Shown here: in pieces, positions 53,107-62,402 of the stretch
Position numbering within the stretch: position 1 is the stretch's first letter
Layout: the number at the start of each line of letters is the position of its first letter
DNA from: Veillonellaceae bacterium SB90
GTDB lineage: Bacteria > Bacillota > Negativicutes > Selenomonadales > Selenomonadaceae
Direction of reading: 5' to 3'
Length of the DNA: 64,000 bases
Assembly (NCBI GenBank): GCA_902364065.1
Contig: CABJCJ010000010.1
Span: 712-64,711 of the forward strand
The notes under the pieces: model-generated
Databases searched by the model: none
What the model was told of the DNA's origin: nothing
The model's input: the letters and a program-made list of their open reading frames with translations, nothing else
Position numbers and translations under genes: made by a program

Positions 53107-53546
53107 AGGCGGTCGTGACGCGTGTGACGTCCGCGAGCGTGACCATCGAGGGGACGGTTCGCGGCAGGATCGAGAACGGATTCCTCGTGCTCCTGGGCGT
53201 GGGGCCTGAGGATACGGAGGAGGTCTGCGACCATCTGGCGGAGAAGGTCGCCCATGTCCGGGTCTTTTCGGATGAAGCGGGCAAGATGAACAAGAGCATT
53301 GATCAGGTGGGCGGGGCGTTCCTCGTCATTTCGCAGTTCACGCTCTATGCGGATCTCAAGAAGCGCCGCCCGGGCTTTTCGCATGCGGCGAAGCCGGAGC
53401 TTGCGGAGCCTCTTTATGAGCGCTTCATGGCGGATCTGCGCGCCAAAGGCTTCCACGTCGAGCACGGGGAGTTCGGGGCGGAGATGCAGGTCGCTTCGGT
53501 CAACGATGGCCCGGTCACGCTGCTCTTTGATACGGATGAAGTTTGA
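53103..53546 (+). CDS. dtd: D-aminoacyl-tRNA deacylase
   Basis: 147 residues. Signature SQFTLYADLKKRRPGFSHAA and the Gly-cisPro motif in NDGPVTLLFDT. It removes D-amino acids mischarged on tRNA. Overlaps the hydrolase gene by ATGA. Confidence 0.95.
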   Translation: MKAVVTRVTSASVTIEGTVRGRIENGFLVLLGVGPEDTEEVCDHLAEKVAHVRVFSDEAGKMNKSIDQVGGAFLVISQFTLYADLKKRRPGFSHAAKPELAEPLYERFMADLRAKGFHVEHGEFGAEMQVASVNDGPVTLLFDTDEV

Positions 53547-53584
53547 TGGCTGAGATAATGATAAAGAATGGAAAGGAATATATC

Positions 53585-54817
53585 ATGAACCAGGAATTAC
53601 TGACCTCGTATGCACGGCTGGTCGTGCGCGTGGGTGTCAATCTGCAGAAGGACCAGATTCTCGTGATCCAGTCGCCAATCGAGTGTGCGGCGTTTGCGCG
53701 CACGATTGCAAAAGAAGCGTTTGCGGCCGGTGCGCATGATGTCGTGGTGAGCTGGGGCGATGAAGAGCTCGCGCATATCCGCTATGCGGAGGGCGATAAG
53801 CAGCTTTTCACGGAGTTTCCCGAGTGGCGCCGGGCGTTCTTTACGGATTACGCCGAGCAGGGTGCAGCCTTTGTGTCGATTGCGGCGCGCAATCCCGAGA
53901 TTTTCCAGGACATCGATGCCGAGAAGCTCAAGCTCGCGAATCAGGCGGCTGGGGCGGCGCTTCTTGAGTACCGCGCACGCCTGATGAACAACCGGAATAC
54001 GTGGTGCGTCGTGTCGGTGCCGACGAAGTCCTGGGCGCGCAAGGTATTCCCACAGCTTGGCGAGGAAGAGGCCGTCGCGCGTCTCTGGCGGGAGATCTTC
54101 CAGACGGTCCGCGTGGGCGAAGGCATCGACACAGTAGCTGCCTGGCGCGAGCATATCGATTTCCTGCATCGGGCGGCGGATTTCCTCAACCGCCACGATT
54201 TCCAGTTTCTGCATTACACGAACGCTCTCGGCACGGACCTCACGATTGAACTGCCGGAGGGCCATATCTGGGCCGGCGGTGCCGAGAAATCGGAACTCGG
54301 CGTGATGTTTGCGGCCAACATGCCGACGGAGGAAGTCTACACGCTGCCGAAGCGCGATGGCGTCAACGGCGTGGTCTATGCGACGAAGCCGCTGAATTTC
54401 GACGGCAACCTCATCGAGGGCTTCCACTTTGTCTTCCGCGATGGCAAGGTCGTGGACTTCGGCGCGGAGAAGGGGGCCGATATCCTCAAGGGACTGCTCG
54501 ATACGGACGAGGGGGCGCGCTATCTCGGCGAGGTGGCGCTCGTGCCGTTTGATTCGCCCATCTCCAGGAGCGGCGTGCTCTTCTACAACACGCTGTTCGA
54601 TGAGAATGCCGCCTGTCATCTGGCACTCGGCAAGGCGTATCCGACCTGCCTCAAGGGCGGGGAGAAGATGGACAGCGTGACGCTTCTGCAGCATGGTGTC
54701 AATGATTCCCTCGTGCATGAGGACTTCATGATCGGCAGTGCGGATCTGGAGATCGTCGGCACGACGCGCAGCGGGCAGCAGGTGCCCATTTTCCATCAGG
54801 GCAATTTTGCTTTTTGA
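53585..54817 (+). CDS. Aminopeptidase, M29 family (AmpS/PepS-like)
   Basis: 410 residues, cytosolic dinuclear metallopeptidase. Metal-ligand regions resemble M29 enzymes: GEVALVPFDSPI (Glu), NAACHLALGKAYP (His) and LVHEDFMIGS (His, Asp). It removes N-terminal residues from peptides. ATG 53585 with AAAGGA ahead is preferred to the upstream in-frame ATGs. It lies 38 bp after dtd. Confidence 0.92.
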   Translation: MNQELLTSYARLVVRVGVNLQKDQILVIQSPIECAAFARTIAKEAFAAGAHDVVVSWGDEELAHIRYAEGDKQLFTEFPEWRRAFFTDYAEQGAAFVSIAARNPEIFQDIDAEKLKLANQAAGAALLEYRARLMNNRNTWCVVSVPTKSWARKVFPQLGEEEAVARLWREIFQTVRVGEGIDTVAAWREHIDFLHRAADFLNRHDFQFLHYTNALGTDLTIELPEGHIWAGGAEKSELGVMFAANMPTEEVYTLPKRDGVNGVVYATKPLNFDGNLIEGFHFVFRDGKVVDFGAEKGADILKGLLDTDEGARYLGEVALVPFDSPISRSGVLFYNTLFDENAACHLALGKAYPTCLKGGEKMDSVTLLQHGVNDSLVHEDFMIGSADLEIVGTTRSGQQVPIFHQGNFAF

Positions 54818-54850
54818 GCCACTGATAATTTGTAACGGGAGGATATTACG

Positions 54851-55489
54851 ATGAGATTACGGCTGATCCGGGGCGTGACCGCCCTGTTTCTGCTGCTGAT
54901 CCTGGTGGTGGCAGCACTGCCGGCGGAGGCAGCCGGCAAGGTCGAGGAGGCGGATTTTTCCTGCCGCGGGGTGTCCCTGGGGGATACGGAAGCGCAGCTG
55001 CTCGAAAAATTCGGCACGCCGCTCTTTGATAAAGAAATCACGCGTCAGGGCGTGCCCGTGAAGGTTTATACGTTCAAGAACCACGATGAGGCGGCGGTGA
55101 GCCGCAGGACGGGCAAGGTCGTGGACATTGTTGTCGGCGATGACCGCTATGAGGCACGTGACGGCATTCGCTTTGGTGCGACCTCGTACTGGATTCGGCA
55201 GACGTATGGCAAAAAAGACCGCCAGATGATCGATGGTGCAATCTGCTATGTCTACGCGCGCGAGGGCCATCCGCACGACCGGCTGGTGCTGACAGTCGAT
55301 GCCGAGCAGGGCTATCTGACCGGGATGCGCATCACGTCGCTGCCGCTGACGGATGAGGAAGCCGAGCAGTGGGAGATTGCGGGTGAGACGGAGGAAGGCC
55401 CGCTCGACTGGCGCATTGCCGAAAAGGAAATCGATACGTCGCGCCTGCCGAAAGATAAGGCCGTCGTGCTGAAGGGAGATGAATCGTAA
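54851..55489 (+). CDS. Unknown secreted protein
   Basis: 212 residues. Clear signal peptide (~1-27, ending AEAAG). The mature part has two similar-looking segments, one beginning RGVSLGDTEAQLLEKFGTP and the other RFGATSYWIRQTYGK. Each resembles a short SmpA/BLIP-like unit in which a Gly-rich turn precedes a helix ending in a Phe/Tyr-Gly, so it may be a periplasmic repeat fold (inference). The C-terminus is acidic. RBS GGGAGG. Same operon direction as the M29 gene and overlapping the YitT start (TAATG). Confidence 0.65.
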   Translation: MRLRLIRGVTALFLLLILVVAALPAEAAGKVEEADFSCRGVSLGDTEAQLLEKFGTPLFDKEITRQGVPVKVYTFKNHDEAAVSRRTGKVVDIVVGDDRYEARDGIRFGATSYWIRQTYGKKDRQMIDGAICYVYAREGHPHDRLVLTVDAEQGYLTGMRITSLPLTDEEAEQWEIAGETEEGPLDWRIAEKEIDTSRLPKDKAVVLKGDES

Positions 55490-56403
55490 TGGTGGTGACG
55501 ATGAAGATGATGCATCATCGCGCGCTGCGGTATCTGGGCATCACGCTGGGCTGTCTGATCGCCAGCTGCTCCATCAATCTTTTTCTCGTTCCTTCTCATC
55601 TCCTGACGGGCGGTGCTACGGGCATTGCCATTATCGTTTACTATCTGACGCAGCTGCCCATCGGCTTGCAGACGTTCCTCTACAATATCCCGCTTCTGGC
55701 GACGGCCTGGAAGACGATGGGGCGCAGCTATACGATCGATGTCATCATCGGCACGGGCATTTTCTCCCTGTGCCTGGACCTCACGCGCTTTCTCAATGCG
55801 TATGCGCCGGTCAATGATGTCATGCTGGCGGCCATCTTCGGCGGTGTATTCAACGGCATCGGCTACGGCATCGTCTTCCGCATGAATGGCAGCACGGGCG
55901 GTTTCGATATCGTTGGTGCGATTGCCAAGAAGTATTATTCGCTCAATATGGGCGGCGTCATCTTCGCGTTCAACTGCATGATTATGTGCGTGGCGGCGTT
56001 CCTGTTCGGCGTGGCGCCGGCGATGTTCACGCTCATTTGCATGTATATGAACGGCATGGTCACAGATAAGGTCATCGCGGGCTTCAACAGCCGCAAGGCC
56101 GTGCTGATCATCTCGGACCATTCCAACCAGATTGCCGACGGCATCATGGAGGTCGGACGCGGCGTCACGTTCCTGCACGGGCAGGGTGCATTCACGCGCA
56201 AGGAGCGCAATGTCGTCTTTGTCGTCGTCAAGCTCACGCAGGTCAGCAAGATCAAGCTGATTGCGCACGCCATTGACCCGCATGCCTTCATGCTCATCGT
56301 GCCGGCCAGCGAGGTCATGGGCCGCGGCTTCAGCGAGCCGGGCATTGCGTTCAAGCGCTTCATGAACCATCATCCGCTGCAGAATCCCGAGGAGCATTCC
56401 TAA
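55489..56403 (+). CDS. YitT family membrane protein (DUF161-DUF2179)
   Basis: 304 residues. Five to six hydrophobic segments in the first ~190 residues (TGGATGIAIIVYYLT, GSTGGFDIVGAIAKKY), then a soluble DUF2179 domain (~215-295). A common Firmicutes family thought to be a transporter, without a proven substrate. Last gene of the hydrolase-dtd-M29 run; ATG 55501 is an alternative start. Confidence 0.87.
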   Translation: MVVTMKMMHHRALRYLGITLGCLIASCSINLFLVPSHLLTGGATGIAIIVYYLTQLPIGLQTFLYNIPLLATAWKTMGRSYTIDVIIGTGIFSLCLDLTRFLNAYAPVNDVMLAAIFGGVFNGIGYGIVFRMNGSTGGFDIVGAIAKKYYSLNMGGVIFAFNCMIMCVAAFLFGVAPAMFTLICMYMNGMVTDKVIAGFNSRKAVLIISDHSNQIADGIMEVGRGVTFLHGQGAFTRKERNVVFVVVKLTQVSKIKLIAHAIDPHAFMLIVPASEVMGRGFSEPGIAFKRFMNHHPLQNPEEHS

Positions 56404-56425
56404 AATCAACGGGCTTTGGCACATC

Positions 56426-56479
56426 AAAACTGCTTCACATCTGTCAGACAAGGGAACTGGCAGGGTGAAGCAGTTTTTT
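56426..56479 (+). terminator. Terminator after the YitT gene
   Basis: AAAACTGCTTCAC pairs with GTGAAGCAGTTTT across a longer loop; six Ts follow. Confidence 0.85.
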
Positions 56480-56484
56480 GCATC

Positions 56485-56514
56485 TTGACGGGATAATTGT
56501 CTTGACTCTATTAT
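56485..56514 (+). promoter_or_regulatory. Promoter of the MATE-MerR operon
   Basis: TTGACG (56485-56490), an 18-bp spacer and TATTAT (56509-56514). The slightly long spacer fits MerR-type control, but no clear dyad was found in it. Confidence 0.5.
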
Positions 56515-56596
56515 GGTTGTAGCGTTTATCATGGAGGAGAACGCGGGAATGGCATGTATCCCGCTAACTGTCGAGGAATGGGGTGGAGGTTGAATC

Positions 56597-57955
56597 TTGG
56601 TCAGGAATTTTACCACAGGCAGTGTCTTGAAGAATATCGGACTATTCTCACTGCCATATTTTTTCTCGTATTTTTTGCAGACGCTTTATGGCATGGCGGA
56701 TCTTTTCATCATCGGTCAGTTCGAGGGGGCTGCCAGTATCACGGCCGTATCGGTGGGCAGCCAGGTCATGCATATGATCACCGTCATGATCGTCGGCCTC
56801 GCGATGGGCACGACGGTCTGCATCGCACAGGCGGTGGGGGCGGAGGACCGGGAGCGCGTGGCGCGGAATATCGGCAATACGACGGTCCTGTTCCTCGTCG
56901 TTTCATTCGTGCTCTCCCTGATGCTTGTCCATCTGACCGCGGATATCACGGGCTGGATGGCGACGCCGGCGGAAGCCGTCGCAGGTACGGAGGCCTATCT
57001 CTGGATCTGCTTCATCGGCATCCCGTTCATCACGGCGTACAACATCATCAGTGCGATTTTCCGCGGACTCGGCGATGCGCGGACGCCGATGTATATCATC
57101 CTGGCGGCCTGTCTCGTCAACATCGGGCTCGATTATCTCTTCATGGGGTATTTCCATTTTGGGCCCGCCGGTGCGGCACTCGGCACGACGATTTCGCAGG
57201 CTGCCAGCGTCCTGCTCGGCATCTTCTTCATGAAGCGGGATGAGCTCGGCGCCTGGGTCACTCGTCAGGCCTTCCAGCCCTGCCGGGCGGTCATGGGCGG
57301 CATTTTACGTATCGGTGTGCCGATTGCCCTGCAGGATGGCTTCATTCAGATTGCCTTCCTCGTCATCACGGTCATCGCCAATGGCCGTGGCCTCACCGAT
57401 GCAGCCGCCGTGGGCATCGTGGAGAAGATCATCAGCTTCATTTTCCTCGTGCCCTCGTCGATGCTCTCGACGGTATCGGCCCTCGGCGCACAGAATATCG
57501 GTGCCGGCAAGGGCGAGCAAGCCATAAAGACACTGCATTACGCCATGCGCATCACGGTGGGATACGGCGTCTTCGTGGCTGCCGTCGTGCAGATCCTCGC
57601 GCCGCAGGCCGTGGCCCTCTTCACTTCGGATGCAGCGGTAGTGGCGGCCGGTGCCGATTATTTCCGCGGCTACGTCTTCGATACGATCTTTGCCGGCGTC
57701 CATTTCAGTTTCAGCGGCTACTTCTGTGCCTGCGGCCGCTCGGAACTTTCCTTCCTGCACAATGTCGTTTCCATCGTGTCGACGCGCATCCCGCTGGTGT
57801 ACCTGACGTCGGTGTGGTTCCCGGCGACACTGTTCCCCATGGGACTCGCGACGGTTTCGGGCTCGCTCGTCTCGGTCGCTATCTGTCTGCTGGCCTTTGC
57901 TTATTTGCGGCGGAAAGAGCATCAGGCCGGAAAGGAGGAACTCCATGCCAGTTGA
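56597..57955 (+). CDS. MATE family multidrug/metabolite exporter
   Basis: 452 residues with 12 predicted membrane segments in two homologous halves. N-terminal LKNIGLFSLPYFFSYFLQTLYGMADLFIIGQF and AIFRGLGDARTPMY are typical of NorM/DinF-like MATE proteins. It exports cationic compounds using an ion gradient. TTG start with GGAGG 8 bp upstream. Overlaps the MerR regulator gene by 11 bp. Confidence 0.92.
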   Translation: MVRNFTTGSVLKNIGLFSLPYFFSYFLQTLYGMADLFIIGQFEGAASITAVSVGSQVMHMITVMIVGLAMGTTVCIAQAVGAEDRERVARNIGNTTVLFLVVSFVLSLMLVHLTADITGWMATPAEAVAGTEAYLWICFIGIPFITAYNIISAIFRGLGDARTPMYIILAACLVNIGLDYLFMGYFHFGPAGAALGTTISQAASVLLGIFFMKRDELGAWVTRQAFQPCRAVMGGILRIGVPIALQDGFIQIAFLVITVIANGRGLTDAAAVGIVEKIISFIFLVPSSMLSTVSALGAQNIGAGKGEQAIKTLHYAMRITVGYGVFVAAVVQILAPQAVALFTSDAAVVAAGADYFRGYVFDTIFAGVHFSFSGYFCACGRSELSFLHNVVSIVSTRIPLVYLTSVWFPATLFPMGLATVSGSLVSVAICLLAFAYLRRKEHQAGKEELHAS

Positions 57956-58805
57956 GAAGAAGGAGAGTGCCTGCCAGGCGGAGCGCGGCGATCTGCTGCG
58001 CATCGGCGAGGTGGCGCGGCTGTGCCATATCAGCGTCAGCAGCCTGCGGCACTATGAGGAGCTCGGTTTTTTGCAGCCGGAGTACACCGACCCGTTGAGC
58101 CGTTACCGGTATTATGGTCCGCGTCAGCTTGAGACGCTCAATACGATTCGCTATCTGCGTGCGCTCGATACACCGCTCACTGAAATTGCCGATTTTCTCC
58201 GGCACAAGGATGTGAGCCGCATGGAGGCCCTGCTGCAGAGCCAGCAGCAGGCAGTCGAGGAAAAGATTCGGGAGTGGCAGCGCATCGGGCAGAAGATCAG
58301 CCGGCGGCTGGAACGCCTGCGGGAAGCCAAGCGGGAGCCGCTCGATATGATCCGGCTGGTCAGACGCGGACCGCTGCGCATGGCCTGGCTGCGCGAGAGT
58401 CTGCGTCAGCCCGCCTCGCAGGATATGGAGCTGCCGATTCGCCAACTGGAGCGGGAGCAGCAGGAGCCGCTGGTTTTTCTTGGCAAGATTGGCCTGAGTC
58501 TTGCGCAGGAGTCCTTGGTGCGGGGCCGTTACGAGCAGTACGACGGTATTTTCCTGTTGCTCGATGAAGCCGATGATTATCACGGGGCGGTGGAGGTCCT
58601 GCCGGCTGCCGATTACGCCGTCGTGTGCTTCCGGGGCAGTCACCATGAGGCGCCGCAGGAGTACCGCCGCCTCATGGCGTTCCTCGCAGCGCAGGGCTGG
58701 CAGGTGACAGGCTCCGCGCAGGAAGTGACGCTTATCGATTACGGCTTGACGAACAGCCGCGAGGAATTCGTGACGGAGATCGCGATTCCCGTGCAGAAAG
58801 AATGA
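57945..58805 (+). CDS. MerR-family regulator with C-terminal effector domain (BmrR-like)
   Basis: 286 residues. Winged helix-turn-helix (LRIGEVARLCHISVSSLRHY, ~residues 19-38), a dimerising coiled coil (~90-130) and a C-terminal GyrI-like ligand domain (~130-285). BmrR-type regulators activate drug efflux genes upon ligand binding, consistent with co-transcription with the MATE exporter. ATG 57945 follows AAAGGAGGA inside the exporter gene. Confidence 0.88.
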   Translation: MPVEKKESACQAERGDLLRIGEVARLCHISVSSLRHYEELGFLQPEYTDPLSRYRYYGPRQLETLNTIRYLRALDTPLTEIADFLRHKDVSRMEALLQSQQQAVEEKIREWQRIGQKISRRLERLREAKREPLDMIRLVRRGPLRMAWLRESLRQPASQDMELPIRQLEREQQEPLVFLGKIGLSLAQESLVRGRYEQYDGIFLLLDEADDYHGAVEVLPAADYAVVCFRGSHHEAPQEYRRLMAFLAAQGWQVTGSAQEVTLIDYGLTNSREEFVTEIAIPVQKE

Positions 58806-58818
58806 ATATGCGCTCATG

Positions 58819-58866
58819 AAAAAACATGCGCCCGGTCAGGGAGCTTTGACCGGGCGCATGTTTTTT
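58819..58866. terminator. Bidirectional terminator
   Basis: AAACATGCGCCCGGTCA and TGACCGGGCGCATGTTT arms with A and T flanks, between the convergent MerR and peptidase genes. Confidence 0.93.
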
Positions 58867-58889
58867 ATGGCTGTACCGTATGTTGTATG

Positions 58890-59642
58890 TTATTCGTCAT
58901 CATCCTCGGTGCCGTGGTTGGCGCCGGAGTAGGACCCCGTATAGTCAGCGGGGTAGATCGTGATGTCGAAGTGGTTGTTGTTCCATTCGTGGGAAAGGTG
59001 ATGCTTGTAGGGGGCGAGCGCCTCGAGCAGCACGCGGTAGGCTGTCGTGCCCGCGTAGACGCCGTCATCGGAGATATCGACCTTGTAGCCGTTCTCATGG
59101 GAATACGTGCCGTGGGCATGGTAGCCGCGCTCGGCACCGCCCGTGATGACGAAGGAGACGCCGGCCGCACGGGCTTCGGCGTTCAAAGTGTCGAGGAAGG
59201 CGACGGTCGAGCTCTGCAGATGTGCGGTATCGGTCACGTCGTTCTCGTCCCATGATGTATCCATGCCGTAGACGCTGCTCCATTTGTGCAGGTTGCTCTT
59301 GCCAAAATCATTGCGGACGGCATAGGCCGCAGCCGTGGCATCGCCGTCATGCGGCGCGAGGATCGAGGGGAGCTGCGTGGCGGGCGTGACCGGCATTGTC
59401 GGCGTGATCGGAGAGAGAGGCGCAATCTTGCGCGTCATCTGTGCGCGGCGTGCGGAACGCTGGTAAGCAGGATGAGAATCGGCAGGTGCAGCGGCCGGTA
59501 CAGTGCTTGCTGCGGCGGCATCCGGCAGGCTGGCTGCGGAGACGGCTGCTGGCTTGACAGGCGAGGCGGCTGCGGTGCCGGTAACGAGTACGCAGCCCAT
59601 CAGGAATGTGGCGGTCATAAACGTTCTCATACTGCTGATCAA
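58890..59642 (-). CDS. Exported M15-like peptidase (D-Ala-D-Ala carboxypeptidase fold)
   Basis: 250 residues. Signal sequence (~1-26), an Ala/Pro-rich linker (~27-100) and a C-terminal zinc-peptidase-like domain (~115-235). Its metal and catalytic residues probably lie in HAHGTYSHENGYKVDI and SHEWNNNHFDI (His...Asp...His as in M15). It likely trims peptidoglycan peptides. TTG 59642 is chosen because GGGGGA lies 7 bp ahead; ATG 59630 is possible. A minus-strand TATAAT lies near 59715. Confidence 0.72.
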   Translation of the reverse strand: MISSMRTFMTATFLMGCVLVTGTAAASPVKPAAVSAASLPDAAAASTVPAAAPADSHPAYQRSARRAQMTRKIAPLSPITPTMPVTPATQLPSILAPHDGDATAAAYAVRNDFGKSNLHKWSSVYGMDTSWDENDVTDTAHLQSSTVAFLDTLNAEARAAGVSFVITGGAERGYHAHGTYSHENGYKVDISDDGVYAGTTAYRVLLEALAPYKHHLSHEWNNNHFDITIYPADYTGSYSGANHGTEDDDE

Positions 59643-59868
59643 TAGGAGTTCCCCCTTAAAATCTATGTGACATCATGGCGTAAATTGCCTTAAAAATTTG
59701 ATATTATGTTACAATTATAGTACATTTGTATCGATTCGTAAAGTCTCATGGCTTGACAAAAAAGGCCACGAGGCCCAATCTGGCGGAATCAGACGGGCTC
59801 CATGGCCGTTATATTGCCGATTTTTTCAATAAGATACCTGAAATCAGCGAACAGATGCATAGCTTTGT

Positions 59869-60573
59869 TCAGATATCCCAGTGGAGATTGTCGGGGTTCG
59901 GCGTGGCTTTGTCGACTTCGGTCAGGATCCAGGACGCGTTGTCGTGCGTGGCGGCGAAGGCCTTCTCAAGGCCGGCCTCGTATTCCTTCGGGATCTCCAT
60001 GGCGTGCAGGGCCATGTGCATGTAGTCCTTGGCTACAAGCGTAACGCCGCGTTCGGCGGAGAGCTGTGCCTTGAAGCGGTAGCCGTAATAAAGGTAGCTG
60101 TTGTGGTGGATAGGGATGTCCTTGTAGGCTTCAATGCGCTCATCGACCTCGGCTTCGGCTTCCTTGGTCATGTTCATCTTGTGCATGAGGTTCCAGCGGT
60201 CAGCCCAGAGCTCTCCGCGCAGGATGTACTTGTAGAGAAAATCGGTCGATTCTGCAAGTTCGATGGCCTGGTCGATATGGCGCAGGGCATCGTCATGCTG
60301 GCCGAGCTCTTTTTCGAGCGAGCTCAGGCGCTGCAGCGCGAAGACCTTTTCTTCGACATCCTCGGCCTTCTCGTCGTCGATGTCCGCGTCGACGACACTG
60401 TGGAAGAGTTCAAGGGCTTCCTTTGTCTTGTCGATGCCCTTCATGGCGAGGAAGTGGGCGAGGCGGGCGCGGGCATGCCAGCTGTCCATACCGCCGATGA
60501 AGAGTTTCTCGGGCGGATGAGCCGGCGAATCCATTACGAAATGGACAAGCTTATGAAATTCATCTTGTGTCAT
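59869..60573 (-). CDS. TPR-like helical repeat protein of unknown function
   Basis: 234 residues, mainly helical. Segments such as KEALELFHSV, LSSLEKELGQHDDALRHIDQAIELAES and AKDYMHMALHAMEIPKEYEAGL look like degenerate TPR units. No signal peptide or membrane segment, so probably a cytosolic scaffold. AGGAGG precedes ATG 60573. Divergent from the phosphoethanolamine transferase gene. The 226 bp downstream, up to the peptidase gene, contains only the peptidase promoter. Confidence 0.6.
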   Translation of the reverse strand: MTQDEFHKLVHFVMDSPAHPPEKLFIGGMDSWHARARLAHFLAMKGIDKTKEALELFHSVVDADIDDEKAEDVEEKVFALQRLSSLEKELGQHDDALRHIDQAIELAESTDFLYKYILRGELWADRWNLMHKMNMTKEAEAEVDERIEAYKDIPIHHNSYLYYGYRFKAQLSAERGVTLVAKDYMHMALHAMEIPKEYEAGLEKAFAATHDNASWILTEVDKATPNPDNLHWDI

Positions 60574-60596
60574 GAAAAAACCTCCTGAATTTATGG

Positions 60597-60613
60597 TATA
60601 ATATTCAATTATA
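60597..60613. promoter_or_regulatory. Divergent -10 boxes of the TPR-like and transferase genes
   Basis: Plus-strand TATAAT at 60597-60602 and minus-strand TATAAT at 60608-60613, both within the 66-bp gap. The -35 elements are not clear. Confidence 0.5.
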
Positions 60614-60638
60614 TCATCTTTGTAGGAGGTTTGGGAAT

Positions 60639-62345
60639 GTGCCTGCCTTGAAACGTTTTTTGCTGCGGGCCTGGGCGCGCGGCACGCATATCGCGGAACA
60701 CGAAGCGGGACTGCTGGCAGTCCTGTACGTGCTGAATCTGGCGCCGATTGCCTGGCTCAATATCCATATGTACAAGGGGGAGCAGCTCGGCGTGCTCGCG
60801 GCCGATGCCGTGTTCCTGCTCGGCGGGGTGCTGCTCTATATCCTCGTGCTGGGCTTCATTCCCGTGCGGCGGCTGCGGCGGTTCCTGTTCGCGGCGTCGT
60901 TTTTTCTGTCTCTGCTGCTCGGAGGCCTGGAGTTCTTTTCCATCGTGCAGTACAGCTCGCTCATCGGCGCGGGCATCGTGACGGCTGTCCTGCAGACGAA
61001 TCCGCGGGAGGCTGGTGAGTTCCTGCGCATGTACATGGGGTGGCAGGGCGTGGCGGCCTCCATCCTGCTCGTGGCGGCCGGTGTATTCATCTACCGCCGC
61101 CTGGGTAGGTGCCGGATTCCTTTTCTGTCGCGCCATCGCCTCTCGCATGCGCTGCCCTTCGTGTTCCTGGCGTCGCTGCTCGCGGGGACCATCCTGCTTT
61201 CGGAGTATTATTCGTTTATCATCAACGATTCGCTCGATGTGCCCGTCGTGCGCGTGAGCCGGGCGGCCACAACCTCCGTCGAGAACATCCAGGCGTTCGA
61301 GAAGCTCAAGAACGAGGCGGCGAGTGATGTGGAAATCACGGAGAACCGCAGTGATACGCCGTATGTGGTCTTCATCCTCGGCGAGTCGACGAACCGCGCC
61401 CGCATGCATCTCTACGGCTATCCGCTCGAGAACACGCCGAATCTCGATGAGCTGGCAGCCAAGGGGGAGCTCGCGGTCTTTCGGGATACAATTAGCCCGG
61501 AGGCGGCGACCGTGGCCGTCCTGCGCAAGCTTTTGACGTTCGCGGACATGGATTCGTCAAAACCCTGGTATGAATACAACAACATGATCGATGTCATGAA
61601 GGCGGCGGGCTACCGGACGTACTGGCTCTCTAATCAGGAGAGCTCGGGCATCTGGGGCAATGTGGCGCAGCTCTTTGCCGGCCGCAGTCATTACAGCCGC
61701 TTTACGCGGCTGCGTGAATCGCATGAGGACAACGGCATTTACGATGAGGCGCTTTTCCCGCTCGTCGATGAGGTGCTCGCGCAGCCGGCTGCCAAGAATT
61801 TCTACGTCATCCACCTGATGGGCGGCCACGGCCTCTATTACATGCGGTTCCCGTATCTGTTCTCGAAGTTTACGGCCGATGACGTGCCGCCGCCGCAGGA
61901 TACGCTGTCCCTGGAGAAGCGCACGGAGATCGCGCAGTACGAGAACGCCCTGTTCTACAATGATTTCGTCGTGACGAGCCTCATGGGCAAGTTTGCCGAT
62001 AAGGATGCGCTGGTCGTCTACATCCCCGACCATGGGGAGGCCGTGTACGACCATGGCAGTTTCTCGGGCCACGTCGAGGAGCATCCGACGAAGGAGACGC
62101 TCGAGGTGCCGATGATTTTCTGGGCGTCGCCTGCCTACCGCGCGCATCACCCTGAGAAGTGGCAGGCACTCCAGGCGGCGGTGAACCGCCCGTACATGAC
62201 GGATGATTTCATCCACACGCTTCTGGATCTCTTGGACATCCGCACGCCGGAGTACGACGCGAAAAAGAGCGTCATCAATCCCGCTTTTGTACCGCGTCCG
62301 CACCGCATGGTGCAGGGGCACGACTACGATACCGAAATGAAATGA
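60639..62345 (+). CDS. Phosphoethanolamine transferase (EptA/CptA-like, sulfatase fold)
   Basis: 568 residues. Five N-terminal membrane segments (~20-190), then a periplasmic alkaline phosphatase/sulfatase-like domain. The nucleophile Thr lies in FILGESTNRARMHLYGY (~residue 250), and later motifs HLMGGHGLYYMRFP and YIPDHGEAVYDHGSFSGH supply zinc ligands. Such enzymes add phosphoethanolamine to lipid A or LPS core, consistent with a diderm. GTG 60639 has AGGAGG 9 bp ahead. Whether it confers polymyxin resistance is not known. Confidence 0.88.
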   Translation: MPALKRFLLRAWARGTHIAEHEAGLLAVLYVLNLAPIAWLNIHMYKGEQLGVLAADAVFLLGGVLLYILVLGFIPVRRLRRFLFAASFFLSLLLGGLEFFSIVQYSSLIGAGIVTAVLQTNPREAGEFLRMYMGWQGVAASILLVAAGVFIYRRLGRCRIPFLSRHRLSHALPFVFLASLLAGTILLSEYYSFIINDSLDVPVVRVSRAATTSVENIQAFEKLKNEAASDVEITENRSDTPYVVFILGESTNRARMHLYGYPLENTPNLDELAAKGELAVFRDTISPEAATVAVLRKLLTFADMDSSKPWYEYNNMIDVMKAAGYRTYWLSNQESSGIWGNVAQLFAGRSHYSRFTRLRESHEDNGIYDEALFPLVDEVLAQPAAKNFYVIHLMGGHGLYYMRFPYLFSKFTADDVPPPQDTLSLEKRTEIAQYENALFYNDFVVTSLMGKFADKDALVVYIPDHGEAVYDHGSFSGHVEEHPTKETLEVPMIFWASPAYRAHHPEKWQALQAAVNRPYMTDDFIHTLLDLLDIRTPEYDAKKSVINPAFVPRPHRMVQGHDYDTEMK

Positions 62346-62352
62346 GCAGACA

Positions 62353-62398
62353 AAATGAGCCGCTGCAGGCCGGGAAGCTTTGCAGCGGCTCATTTTTA
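62353..62398. terminator. Bidirectional terminator
   Basis: AAAATGAGCCGCTGCA and TGCAGCGGCTCATTTT arms, between the convergent transferase and cydC genes. Confidence 0.93.
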
Positions 62399-62402
62399 TT
62401 TG

